From JBEEMU01 sp043778315 (GTDB lineage: Bacteria; Bacteroidota; Bacteroidia; Chitinophagales; Saprospiraceae), in the NCBI GenBank assembly GCA_043778315.1, contig JAYWGJ010000259.1, positions 1 through 22,709 of the forward strand: a DNA stretch of 22,709 nt. The letters run 5' to 3'. Both the position numbers and the translations under genes were made by a program. Each line of letters begins with the position of its first letter. Position 1 is the stretch's first letter. The notes beneath the pieces were generated by a model, which was not told the DNA's origin, made no database searches, and saw nothing but the letters and a program-made list of their open reading frames with translations. This document shows, piece by piece, positions 1 to 8,440 of the stretch.

Positions 1-102
1 TATCTACACTTGAAAAATAGCTTAAACCTACGCAAATGCTACGTTTTAACTATTTTTCGGCGTTCCCGATAATCACGCCTAATTTTAAACATACACTTAT
101 TG

Positions 103-157
103 CAACAAAAAACCCTTACAAAACGCCGATTTGGTGGTTTTGTAAGGGTTTTTGTTG
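103..157. terminator. Long hairpin, probable bidirectional terminator
   Basis: A 22-nt left arm (103-124) and a 21-nt right arm (137-157) are complementary apart from one bulged A; the loop is about 12 nt. The stem centre is CCCTTAC/GTAAGGG and the outer part is A/T-rich, so either strand would end in a U-rich run. It probably closes a gene lying left of the window. Confidence 0.65.
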
Positions 158-168
158 TTAAGTATTTC

Positions 169-197
169 CAATTCTCCACTCAGTGAGTGGAGAATTG
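169..197. repeat. Near-perfect 14-bp palindrome
   Basis: Arms caattctccactca (169-182) and tgagtggagaattg (184-197) are exactly complementary around a single G at 183. No T-tract follows, so a simple terminator is less likely; an operator, an RNA hairpin or a remnant of a repeat element are all possible. It lies 11 nt after the preceding terminator hairpin. Confidence 0.6.
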
Positions 198-311
198 AGT
201 TGGACACATTATAAACTATTAGTGCGTGTAGATGACCGAAGCCTAACTTTTGGCAACTATACAAGAAGAATGCGACCGAATAGAAAGCGGAATGTAGTTG
301 TTTTACCTAAT

Positions 312-352
312 AAAACCGCCTTAACCTTGCTGCGAGGTTAAGGCGGTTTTTT
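312..352. terminator. Strong terminator hairpin at the 3' side of the restriction gene
   Basis: Perfect 16-bp arms (312-327 and 335-350; aaaaccgccttaacct and its complement) surround a 7-nt loop. A T-run follows on the plus strand and the left arm begins with A's, so the hairpin can work in both directions. It lies 37 bp past the stop of the minus-strand restriction enzyme and would terminate it. Confidence 0.75.
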
Positions 353-388
353 AATTTATTTACTTTTATATTGTCTCGCGATACGCTC

Positions 389-3300
389 TCATTCCTTATC
401 AATTATTTTTACTTCCTCGTCGGTTAATTGGTAAAGTTTATAAACTAGCTTATCTATTTCGCCGATTTCTTGCGAAATAGATAAATTAATATCGGTTTGT
501 TTTTGTGTTAAGATTTTGTTTACAAGCATTTCTATTTTCGCTACATCGTCTCTGTTTTCATGGGTAACTTCGGGTATAGGGAAATTTTGTAAAATTACAT
601 TCTTTGAGCGAAATGTATCACCAAGTAAATAAATATTATCCATACAATAGGTGAAAAATTTTGAATTTAGAAGTCCCAAAATATATTTTAAATGGTCGCC
701 AGTCATTATAAATGTGGTTACGTCTGAATAAAATCGGTTGGTATCGTAATGAAAATCAAACTTTTTGGTTATCGCTTGCCAAATTATTTTCTCTTGTACA
801 AATTGTTCATCATAAGCGCAATTTCGCAAATTAGACCAATGCGTTCCTTTATCTGTTCTTGCTATTAATTGACTTTCATACTTTTTCAGATATTCATCAA
901 TCGTTGGATAGTCTAACTCTACGCGCACTCTATCTATTCTATATTGCTTATTTCGGGTGTTTTCAATTCGTTTAGCCAATTTCATAACGTCTAAATGATT
1001 GGTATAGGTGTAGTTACTCTCGGCATTTTTAATTATGTTCTCGGCATTTTCAATTTTATCCATATAGCCGTTATAAGTATTTATTAGCCAAAAATCAGAG
1101 GGTTTGGCATAATATTTTTTTATATCAGCCCCTCTCAAAAGCGGTTTAATAATTTCAGCATTTTTAGGGTCGGCTGCTATTAATTCGTCTTTTTTTTGCG
1201 TATCAATTATAAAAATCTCATTGCACCCAGTTAAAATACCCCTATTGATTTCAATACCAAAATCGGATAATGGTTTACCAATTTTTTCGATTTTCGCTCT
1301 CAAGCTGTCCTCGTTTTCTACTACAATGTTCCAACTTTCGGAAGTTAAATTGGTTAGTTCAATGATATTTTCTACGATATATTTTTCAATATTATCATTT
1401 TCGGGGTCGAATGATTTTTGGAAACCTACTGCCTTAATATTTTTATTTTCAGGTTTTTGTTTGGTAACAAAAAGTATATTTGTATCCACCGTTGCTTCGC
1501 CAAAAACCCTAACTGTGCCAAAATCAAGCAGCAAATCAATTTTTGCTTTGGTTAATAAATAGTGTCGCAAACTATCGCCATAAGCTGTTCGCAGCCATTT
1601 ATTTGAAGTTATCATACAGAGTTTGCCATCGGGCTGCAAAATCTGCAAGCCGCGTTCTATGAAAAGTGTATAAATATCGGCGGTTGGTTTATAAATTGTA
1701 TAGCTCTCGTTTACTTCTTTTAGTTTGGGTTCGTTGCTGATTGTAAAATATGGCGGATTACCGATAACTATATCAAAACCAATAAAATCGCCATCTTCAT
1801 TCAGAATTTCGGGAAACTCCAACGCCCATTCTAAGGAATTAGTGTAAACATGGTAGTAATTTTCTTGGTATCGTTGCTCTTGTTCGGCTACTTCCGTACT
1901 TAATTTAACTATTTGTTTTTTAACGGCTTCGGATTGTGGTTTAATTACCAATAAATTGCCTAATTCTCGCGATTTTGTTAGGAAAGCCCGATAATATTTG
2001 TCTTTGGGCTTGGCAAACTTCAAAAGTTCTGTTTTTACATTTTGTATCGTTCTACGACTTTGAACTTTGCGCTCATAATCCGTTTCATTTTTATAAATTG
2101 TTGCATTCGTTTTATAAATATAAATCAAATCTTTGACCTTTTGTTTTTCAAAAATATCTAAACCTTTATCAAATTTACTAATCAACGAGTTGCCCGTGAC
2201 GATGTTTATATCAATATTGGGCAGCGTTTCTAAGTATTTATAATGGCTATGGTCGGTATAATACGAATTTTTTAGCAATTCAATCCACAAGCGCAAACGG
2301 CAAATTAAGACCGATTTAGGGTTAATGTCCACGCCAAATAAGCATTTTTCAATCAATGTTCGTTTTTCGCTAAAAAGTGCGTGTTGTATGTCTTGTAATG
2401 CTGTTATTGGCTGCTGTTTGTCATTTACATAGTACTGAAATGGCTCGCTTGTTTCTTCGTCAATTATTTCGAGTTCATCGTTATGATTCGTTATGATTAT
2501 TCCTTTTATTCTATTGCCATTCACCAATTGTAGTATTTTAAGTTCGCTTTTAAGGGCTACAATTTCGTTTAAGACAGACACTAAAAAGTGACCTGAACCA
2601 ACTGCGGGGTCGCAAATTTTCAGGTCATTAATAATATCATTGGCTTGTTGTCTTTCTGCTGGTTTTGAATAGTCTATTAAATCTTTCAGAACTTCAAAAC
2701 TGCTGATTTCGGTCTTCAATGCCTTGCTAAATTTCTGAATTAGGGTAGATTTGAGTATTTCTCTACTAATAAAAGTGGTAATGAAACTTGGCGTATAAAA
2801 TGAACCGTCTTTGTAGCCGTTAATTTTTTCAAAAATTAAGCCCAATACCGCAGCGTTGATAATTGTTTTGTTATCTGTTTGGATTTCCGCCTTTTGGTCA
2901 CTTGAAAAATTGTAGGCGTTCAAAAATTCAAAAATATATTCCAACGTGTTTAATTCGGTCGTATGTTTAAATTTTTCACTTTGTTTTAAAACTGATGTCG
3001 TAAAAACAGATAACAGCAAACGGTCTTTAAGTTGCGAAGCAAAAAGCACTTTTCCCTCCAATTCCGTTTCTTCAAAGAGTGAACTATTTAAGTAGGGTAA
3101 GTTTCCAAATTTTTCATTGACGGAACTTGTCCTAATTTCAGGTTTTTTAGCCAACACCTCAAAAAATAGTTCATCTAACTCATCAAAATCTTTAATATTT
3201 GCTTTGTTTAAAAATGCAGAGTCGGTATTTCCTTTATGGTATTTTATCAATTGCGCTTCTAAAAGTTTTAAAAACAAAATACGATTGAGCCATGTAATAC

Positions 3301-4270
3301 ACAACTCAAGCGCAATACTAAAAGTTTGCTCCTCCTCGGTAGCACCGAACAAATCAAGTCGCGTTATATTTTTTAATCGGTGTCGCTGCTCAATAAGACC
3401 GATTGTAATTTCCAATAGGGACGCAACTTTTCTGTTTTTCTCTTTGGCACGTTTTATTATTTTTTTACCGCCTTCTTTTGTTTCTTCAAGACCAAGAATA
3501 TATAAAAGTTCGTTATAAAAACCTGTATCTATTTTATTGTAATCGTTCGCAAATGGAAGTTTTAAGAGATGCTGTGGCGATAAAATTTTGTATAAATTAA
3601 TGAGTTTATGGTCGTCTGCTACGTTTTCATTTTTTATAATTTGTTCATATTCAGACAACTTGAAATGCACACAATTTAATTGCTCAATTTCTTTGTCTAT
3701 ATATGGTTTAGCCATTTCGTTATAAAACCAATCTGTTGTGTTTCCAAGTAATTTTTTATCGTTCCAGTCGGTATAATTATTGCGGAATGTTTTGTTGGTA
3801 TAAAAGTACTTTTCAAAATCTGTTGCATCAAAAATAAACCAATCAGAAATATTTGTAATTATAATATGTTTGATTTCTTTGTTTTGCTTAACAATCCTTT
3901 CGTGCAAAAAATAATGAACCGCTTCGTGCAGTGCTTTTGCATTTGGTTTGTCAAAACTGACCATTTCAGTCTTGTTTTTAGGGCTTTTCACCTCAATTAT
4001 AACAGAAACAGGTGTTTGACTCGAGTTTCCTTTATGAATTACAAGGTCTTTTCGCCCAGCCGTATTTATTTCATAATCGTTTTTATAAAAAGTATCACGT
4101 AAAAATTGAGCGACGATATTTTTGTTGTGTTCTTCGCTTTCGGTTTCATTTATTCGTTCAAACAACCTTTTGAAATTTGTTTTGAACGTATCAATAGCCT
4201 CTTCTTTCAAATTCTGTTTGAAATAAGCCGAATGTATAGATTTATCGGGTTTTATATTTTCTAATTTCAT
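389..4270 (-). CDS. Type IIG (Eco57I-like) restriction-modification enzyme
   Basis: A single 1293-residue polypeptide combining DNA cleavage, adenine methylation and target recognition. Visible domains in order: an N-terminal PD-(D/E)XK-type nuclease (D75 in KDLVI, then E93-V-K95); a helical connector (about 230-480); an N6-adenine methyltransferase core with SAM motif I DPAVGSG at 554-560 and catalytic motif IV NPPY at 838-841; and a C-terminal target-recognition region (about 990-1250) containing the phrases NRGILTGCNEIF and IIKPLLRGADI typical of the TaqI/Eco57I C-terminal domain. Known members methylate one strand of a short asymmetric site and cut at a distance, so no separate specificity or nuclease subunit is needed and none is present. 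The target sequence cannot be read from the protein. No frameshift or lost motif is seen, so the enzyme looks intact. Base composition is AT-rich compared with mutS2 or recQ. Transcription is away from the ATPase-nuclease genes and ends at the hairpin at 312-352. Confidence 0.9.
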   Translation of the reverse strand: MKLENIKPDKSIHSAYFKQNLKEEAIDTFKTNFKRLFERINETESEEHNKNIVAQFLRDTFYKNDYEINTAGRKDLVIHKGNSSQTPVSVIIEVKSPKNKTEMVSFDKPNAKALHEAVHYFLHERIVKQNKEIKHIIITNISDWFIFDATDFEKYFYTNKTFRNNYTDWNDKKLLGNTTDWFYNEMAKPYIDKEIEQLNCVHFKLSEYEQIIKNENVADDHKLINLYKILSPQHLLKLPFANDYNKIDTGFYNELLYILGLEETKEGGKKIIKRAKEKNRKVASLLEITIGLIEQRHRLKNITRLDLFGATEEEQTFSIALELCITWLNRILFLKLLEAQLIKYHKGNTDSAFLNKANIKDFDELDELFFEVLAKKPEIRTSSVNEKFGNLPYLNSSLFEETELEGKVLFASQLKDRLLLSVFTTSVLKQSEKFKHTTELNTLEYIFEFLNAYNFSSDQKAEIQTDNKTIINAAVLGLIFEKINGYKDGSFYTPSFITTFISREILKSTLIQKFSKALKTEISSFEVLKDLIDYSKPAERQQANDIINDLKICDPAVGSGHFLVSVLNEIVALKSELKILQLVNGNRIKGIIITNHNDELEIIDEETSEPFQYYVNDKQQPITALQDIQHALFSEKRTLIEKCLFGVDINPKSVLICRLRLWIELLKNSYYTDHSHYKYLETLPNIDINIVTGNSLISKFDKGLDIFEKQKVKDLIYIYKTNATIYKNETDYERKVQSRRTIQNVKTELLKFAKPKDKYYRAFLTKSRELGNLLVIKPQSEAVKKQIVKLSTEVAEQEQRYQENYYHVYTNSLEWALEFPEILNEDGDFIGFDIVIGNPPYFTISNEPKLKEVNESYTIYKPTADIYTLFIERGLQILQPDGKLCMITSNKWLRTAYGDSLRHYLLTKAKIDLLLDFGTVRVFGEATVDTNILFVTKQKPENKNIKAVGFQKSFDPENDNIEKYIVENIIELTNLTSESWNIVVENEDSLRAKIEKIGKPLSDFGIEINRGILTGCNEIFIIDTQKKDELIAADPKNAEIIKPLLRGADIKKYYAKPSDFWLINTYNGYMDKIENAENIIKNAESNYTYTNHLDVMKLAKRIENTRNKQYRIDRVRVELDYPTIDEYLKKYESQLIARTDKGTHWSNLRNCAYDEQFVQEKIIWQAITKKFDFHYDTNRFYSDVTTFIMTGDHLKYILGLLNSKFFTYCMDNIYLLGDTFRSKNVILQNFPIPEVTHENRDDVAKIEMLVNKILTQKQTDINLSISQEIGEIDKLVYKLYQLTDEEVKIIDKE

Positions 4271-4393
4271 GATTTCAGTTCTGTTATTTTAGTTTTACTC
4301 AACGTCGGCATACACAAATTATTTTGTCATTATACCAATCTTCTGCGACAACATTTATTTTTGTTAAAAAACACGAGTTTGTAATGTCTCTCA

Positions 4394-4424
4394 CAAAGAT
4401 AAGATAGAAACATTAAATCGCCAA
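4394..4424 (-). promoter_or_regulatory. Bacteroidota-type promoter for the restriction gene
   Basis: On the minus strand a perfect -7 box TATCTTTG (4401 down to 4394) is preceded, 20 nt upstream, by TTG (4424-4422). This matches the Bacteroidota -33/-7 arrangement (TTG, about 19-21 nt, TAnnTTTG). It leaves a leader of roughly 115 nt before the start codon at 4270. Confidence 0.55.
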
Positions 4425-4521
4425 CTATTTTTCTGAAAACATCTTTAAAATCACACAGCCCACACCCCGCCAAAACTTTCAGTACCTTAAACTATTAAGC
4501 GGCTATTGCTCAAAAAAGCCG

Positions 4522-4529
4522 TATCTTTG
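4522..4529 (+). promoter_or_regulatory. -7 box TATCTTTG upstream of the first ATPase-nuclease gene
   Basis: TATCTTTG lies 20 nt before the ATG at 4550, so the leader would be very short. No clear -33 TTG is found at the expected distance. A small 5-bp inverted repeat (cggct at 4500-4504, agccg at 4517-4521) sits immediately upstream and could be an operator, though it is short enough to be chance. Confidence 0.5.
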
Positions 4530-4549
4530 CGTTTAAAAAATCAAAAAAA

Positions 4550-6097
4550 ATGCAAAAAGAATTCAATATCACGGGAACTTGTCGCCCGAATCAGCATTAC
4601 ATGGCAGATATTAGCCATAAACTCGCTTCTACTATCGAATTAGTAGAAAGAAACAAATATTTTATCATCAATCGTCCGCGTCAGTATGGCAAAACGACGA
4701 TGCTTCATACGGTTGCGCGAGCTGTTCGAGCGACCGATGCGTATTTGGCGTTCAACATAAGTTTTGAAGGTATAGGCGATGCTATTTTTACCAGTGAAAA
4801 ATTGTTTACGCCCGGATTTATTCGCTTATTGCAAAATCAAGCAAAAGTGCATTCCCCCGAATTATTGCCTATTTTGGAAGAGCAAAAAAAATTGGTAAAT
4901 AGCATGGACGACCTTGCAGATGCAATCACTGAAATCGTTACACAAACGCCTAAAAAAGTTGTTTTACTGATAGACGAAGTGGATAAAAGTAGTAATAATC
5001 AATTGTTTATCAGTTTTTTAGCGATGTTGCGCGATAAGTATTTGATGCAAGAGGACGTAAAAACCTTTCATTCGATTATCCTTGCAGGCGTGCATGATGT
5101 GAAAACCTTGAAGATGAAAATAAGACCCGACGAAGAGCAAAAATATAATTCGCCTTGGAATATTGCCGCCGACTACAAAGTGGATATGAACTTAAATCCG
5201 CACGAAATCGTCCCGATGCTCGCAGAGTATTCGGCAGATAAAAATGTGAAAATGGACGTGCAAAAGATTGCAGATGCTTTGTTTTACTACACTTCTGGCT
5301 ATCCGTTTTTGGTCAGTAAATTATGCAAAATGCTAGATGAAGATTATTTGAAGCATGACGAATGGACGGGAAACGATATAGAAACAGCAGCGCGTCAATT
5401 AGCAAAGGAATCAAACGCCAATTTTGATACTTTGACTAAAAATTTAGAAAATAATCCCGAACTCTATAATTTAGTTTACAGTATTGCGATTGACAATAAT
5501 CAGATTCCGTTTAATGCACATGATCCGACTCTAAATTTGGGCATTTTATATGGCATTTTTGTAGAAAATGACGGTTTGAAAATTCATAATCGCATTTATA
5601 ATGAAGTTTTGGTAGAATACATGTCGTTTAGAGTATTGAAACAGAATATCACCAGACTAGACTCTGGTTCTATTTACAAAAACGACGATAATTCGCTCGA
5701 TATGCCCGCCGTCATGCTTGGTTTTCAGGCGTTTATGAAAAAAGAATATAGCCGAAAAGACCGCGATTTTTTAGAAAAAAACGGTCGTTTGGTATTTTTA
5801 GCATTTCTAAAACCAATTATCAACGGCTCGGGTTACGACTTTAAAGAGCCACAAATCTCCGACGAGAAACGTTTAGATGTCGTTATCACGCATTTAAACA
5901 GTAAATATGTGGCAGAGCTAAAACTATGGCGCGGCGCGAAAGCGCACGAAAAAGGACTCCTTCAACTTGCCGATTACTTAGACCGCCAAAACCTGGACGA
6001 AGGCTATTTACTCATTTTTGACCATTCGGAAGTTAAAGAATGGCAGTCGGAAGAGATAGCAGTCAATGGTAAGCATATTTTCGCGGTGTGGGTGTAG
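4550..6097 (+). CDS. AAA ATPase fused to a PD-(D/E)XK nuclease-like domain, copy 1
   Basis: A 515-residue protein. The N-terminal half is a P-loop ATPase of the AAA_35 / COG1672-like kind: Walker A within NRPRQYGKTT (K48) and Walker B VVLLIDEVDK (D142, E143). A helical and winged-helix-like middle (about 220-360) follows. The C-terminal 110 residues carry a PD-(D/E)XK signature: D443 in KRLDVV, then E456-L-K458, then Q472 in LLQLADYLD, the order expected of a restriction-like nuclease core. ATPases of this family often work as nucleic-acid-dependent switches or in mobile and defence contexts, but no member function can be assigned here. It has a close tandem paralogue downstream and lies divergent from a type IIG restriction enzyme. 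The ATG follows an A-rich stretch with no Shine-Dalgarno site. The enzymatic assignment rests on motifs; the biological role is unknown. Confidence 0.8.
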   Translation: MQKEFNITGTCRPNQHYMADISHKLASTIELVERNKYFIINRPRQYGKTTMLHTVARAVRATDAYLAFNISFEGIGDAIFTSEKLFTPGFIRLLQNQAKVHSPELLPILEEQKKLVNSMDDLADAITEIVTQTPKKVVLLIDEVDKSSNNQLFISFLAMLRDKYLMQEDVKTFHSIILAGVHDVKTLKMKIRPDEEQKYNSPWNIAADYKVDMNLNPHEIVPMLAEYSADKNVKMDVQKIADALFYYTSGYPFLVSKLCKMLDEDYLKHDEWTGNDIETAARQLAKESNANFDTLTKNLENNPELYNLVYSIAIDNNQIPFNAHDPTLNLGILYGIFVENDGLKIHNRIYNEVLVEYMSFRVLKQNITRLDSGSIYKNDDNSLDMPAVMLGFQAFMKKEYSRKDRDFLEKNGRLVFLAFLKPIINGSGYDFKEPQISDEKRLDVVITHLNSKYVAELKLWRGAKAHEKGLLQLADYLDRQNLDEGYLLIFDHSEVKEWQSEEIAVNGKHIFAVWV

Positions 6098-6209
6098 GGG
6101 AAATAAATTTTGTTAAGAAGCAAGATGTAAGACTCAAGTCAATAGCTATCGTGCTATTTTCGTATAGTATTGTCATTAGTCTAATGTCTAAAAATCAAAA
6201 TCAAAAAAA

Positions 6210-7763
6210 ATGCAAAAAAAATTCAATATCACGGGAACTTGTCGCCCGAATCAGCATTATATGGCAGATATTAGCCATAAACTCGCTTCTACTATCGAAT
6301 TAGTAGAAAGTAACGAATATTTCATCATTAATCGTCCGCGTCAATATGGCAAAACGACGATGCTTTACACGCTCGAGGCGGCGTTGATGAAGCGAGGCGA
6401 TTATATGGTTTTCAATATCAGTTTTGAAGGCATTGGCGATGCTATTTTTACAGATGAAAAACTGTTTGCGCCTGGTTTTATTCGCTTATTAATTGAGCAA
6501 GCGAATTATCATACACCTGTCTTAGTACCTTTTTTGAAGGAAATAAGAAAAGACGTTGGAGGTATGGACGACTTATCTGATGCCATTACAGCAATTGCCG
6601 CACAAACAGATAAAAAATTAGTAGTTTTGATTGACGAAGTGGATAAAAGTAGTAATAATCAATTATTTATTAGTTTTTTAGCGATGCTGCGCAATAGATA
6701 TTTGATGCAAGATAGAATAAAAACGTTTCACTCGATTGTACTCGCAGGTGTGCATGATGTGAAAACCTTGAAGATGAAAATCAGACCCGACGAAGAGCAA
6801 AAATACAATTCGCCGTGGAATATTGCCGCCGATTTCAAAGTAGATATGAACTTAAATCCGCATGAAATTGTACCGATGTTGGTCGAGTATGCTGCGGATA
6901 AAAACGTGAAAATGGACGCGCAAAAAATTGCAGTTGCGTTGTTTTATTACACTTCTGGCTATCCGTTTTTAGTGAGTAAATTATGCAAAATGCTCGATGA
7001 AGATTTTTTGAAGCACGATGAATGGACAGAACACGATGTAGAAATTGCGGCAAAAGAATTAGTCAAACAAGAAAATACGAATTTCCAGTCTTTGGTTAAA
7101 AATATAGAGCATAGCCGCGAGTTTTATGACTGGGTCTATTATGTGGCGGTAGATGGCAATTCGCCGTCTTTCAGCGCACTCAATCCATTGACGAATTGGG
7201 GCGTTTTATGCGGCATTTTCACAAAAAAAGATGATAGATTAGTCATTCATAACCGCATTTACGCCGAAGTTCTAGTAGATTATATGCGCGAGCGGTTGTT
7301 ACAACAACGACTTTACAAAAAAAATGAATTTGGTCACGGTTATAAAAATGATGATGATTCGCTCGATATGCAAGCCGTAATGCTTGGTTTTCAAGCCTTT
7401 ATGAAAAAAGAATACAGCCGAAAAGACCGCGATTTTTTAGAAAAAAACGGTCGCTTGGTATTTTTAGCGTTTTTAAAACCAATCATCAACGGCTCAGGCT
7501 ACGATTTTAAAGAGCCGCAAATATCCGATGAAAAACGCTTAGATGTCGTTATTACACATCTAAACAATAAATATGTGGCAGAGCTAAAACTATGGCGCGG
7601 CGCGAAGGCGCACGAAAAAGGACTCGTTCAACTTGCCGATTATTTAGACCGCCAAAACCTCCACGAAGGCTATTTATTGATATTTGACCATTCTGAAATC
7701 AAAAATTGGCAGTCGGAGGAACTTGTTGTAAATAGTAAAACGATTTTCGCCGTTTGGGTGTAG
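6210..7763 (+). CDS. AAA ATPase fused to a PD-(D/E)XK nuclease-like domain, copy 2
   Basis: A 517-residue paralogue of the preceding gene with the same layout: Walker A RPRQYGKT (42-49), Walker B LVVLIDEVDK (137-146), and C-terminal nuclease-like residues D445, E458-L-K460 and a following Q. About the first 35 residues and the last 130 are nearly the same as in copy 1, while residues 52-130 and 275-375 differ strongly. At DNA level the first ~115 nt, including the AAATCAAAAAAAATG leader, differ from copy 1 at only two or three positions, whereas the conserved 3' part has many synonymous changes. The 112-bp spacer shows no terminator and no clean promoter, so co-transcription with copy 1 is likely. 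Both copies keep all motifs, so neither appears to be a pseudogene; the diverged middle could set different partners or triggers. Confidence 0.8.
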   Translation: MQKKFNITGTCRPNQHYMADISHKLASTIELVESNEYFIINRPRQYGKTTMLYTLEAALMKRGDYMVFNISFEGIGDAIFTDEKLFAPGFIRLLIEQANYHTPVLVPFLKEIRKDVGGMDDLSDAITAIAAQTDKKLVVLIDEVDKSSNNQLFISFLAMLRNRYLMQDRIKTFHSIVLAGVHDVKTLKMKIRPDEEQKYNSPWNIAADFKVDMNLNPHEIVPMLVEYAADKNVKMDAQKIAVALFYYTSGYPFLVSKLCKMLDEDFLKHDEWTEHDVEIAAKELVKQENTNFQSLVKNIEHSREFYDWVYYVAVDGNSPSFSALNPLTNWGVLCGIFTKKDDRLVIHNRIYAEVLVDYMRERLLQQRLYKKNEFGHGYKNDDDSLDMQAVMLGFQAFMKKEYSRKDRDFLEKNGRLVFLAFLKPIINGSGYDFKEPQISDEKRLDVVITHLNNKYVAELKLWRGAKAHEKGLVQLADYLDRQNLHEGYLLIFDHSEIKNWQSEELVVNSKTIFAVWV

Positions 7764-7902
7764 CTTAAAACGTAAGACAATACTTATATTCTACCTTAAC
7801 CCGTAGAACGCTTTTTTATCGAAAACAAAAATATAATTATCGCGAAGATACGCACTCCAAATATTTTCACTCCAAACCTTATCTGTTTTGCGCTCGATAG
7901 TG

Positions 7903-7910
7903 TATCTTTG
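7903..7910 (+). promoter_or_regulatory. -7 box TATCTTTG before the lipoprotein/WD40 pair
   Basis: TATCTTTG occurs 35 nt before the lipoprotein ATG. The nearest TTTG upstream (7887-7890) is only 12 nt away, shorter than the usual -33/-7 spacing, so the -33 element is uncertain. No promoter is seen between the lipoprotein and the WD40 gene, so this site would serve both. Confidence 0.45.
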
Positions 7911-7944
7911 TGACAGTAAGAAATTATAGCAAATAAAACCAAAA

Positions 7945-8412
7945 ATGTACAAATATTTACTGCTTTTGCTCGTCTGTGCGAGCTGTATGCCTACGCCCAA
8001 AACGACCACGCAAAAAATGCAAGGCGAATGGGAATCGTATAGTATTTTGATAAAAATAGTGTCGCCGCACGGCGTAAAAGGCGACTCCGTGATTAATATT
8101 CCTACGCCCGAAATCTACGAGCGCACCACCGACCAACGCCCGATTCGCACGAATTACAACGCCGACGGTACCTACCAATCTATATACAGAATGGGCAGAA
8201 ATGACTCCATTTTTTATACGCCGAACGGCAAATGGCAGATGGAACACGATACTGTTTTGGCACTCTACCAAATAGAGCCGAAGCCCGATACGATGCGCTA
8301 TTTTATCCGTTTTTTGAAAGACGGCGCGGAATTTCGTCGCTTCGACTACGATTATGACCACGACGGCAGTAAGGACGATGCGTTTTATGGCTTACAACGC
8401 AAGTTGAAATAA
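7945..8412 (+). CDS. Small lipoprotein, lipocalin-like, unknown function
   Basis: A 155-residue exported protein. A short signal peptide (MYKYLLLLLVCASC) ends in a lipobox-like CASC with the lipidated cysteine at residue 14; Cys at -3 is unusual but tolerable. The mature part begins with a KMQGEWESY stretch like the GxW strand of small lipocalin-like Bacteroidota lipoproteins, followed by beta-rich sequence (NADGTYQSIYRM, NGKWQM). Near the C-terminus DYDHDGSKDD (about residues 137-146) has the D-x-D-x-D-G pattern of a calcium-binding EF-hand or dockerin loop; a single loop without helices is weak evidence for calcium binding. It is probably anchored to the periplasmic side of a membrane. The WD40 gene starts 28 bp downstream and is probably in the same transcript. 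Function not recognised. Confidence 0.75.
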   Translation: MYKYLLLLLVCASCMPTPKTTTQKMQGEWESYSILIKIVSPHGVKGDSVINIPTPEIYERTTDQRPIRTNYNADGTYQSIYRMGRNDSIFYTPNGKWQMEHDTVLALYQIEPKPDTMRYFIRFLKDGAEFRRFDYDYDHDGSKDDAFYGLQRKLK

Positions 8413-8440
8413 GCTCTAAATACAACATAAATTCTTCAAA

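Larger units (their letters stand above)
1..388. other. Intergenic region with stacked hairpins, no gene seen
   Basis: No convincing coding region is seen. Besides the three hairpins listed separately there is a loose inverted pair gaaaaatag (12-20) / ctatttttc (50-58). One open stretch runs from about 160 to 340, but it lacks an ATG near its beginning, crosses the palindrome and ends inside the terminator hairpin, so it was not called. Confidence 0.6.

Noticed and set aside
160..343. Open stretch reading ...HYKLLVRVDDRSLTFGNY... upstream of the restriction gene
   Set aside because: It has no ATG near its beginning, runs through the palindrome, and stops inside the terminator hairpin; no family resemblance was recognised.
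4479..4490. TTCAGTACCTTA, shared with the right end of the fold-back element (11929-11940)
   Set aside because: Only 11-12 bases match and no inverted partner is present near 4480, so a relic of the same element cannot be supported.
6088..6303. Open frame of 71 codons spanning the spacer between the two ATPase-nuclease genes
   Set aside because: It overlaps the end of copy 1 and the start of copy 2 in another frame, has no recognisable motif, and its sequence is mostly out-of-frame conserved coding DNA.
7957..8361. 134-codon minus-strand open frame opposite the lipoprotein gene
   Set aside because: It is wholly antisense to a gene with a convincing signal peptide and lipobox, and its translation has no domain-like features.
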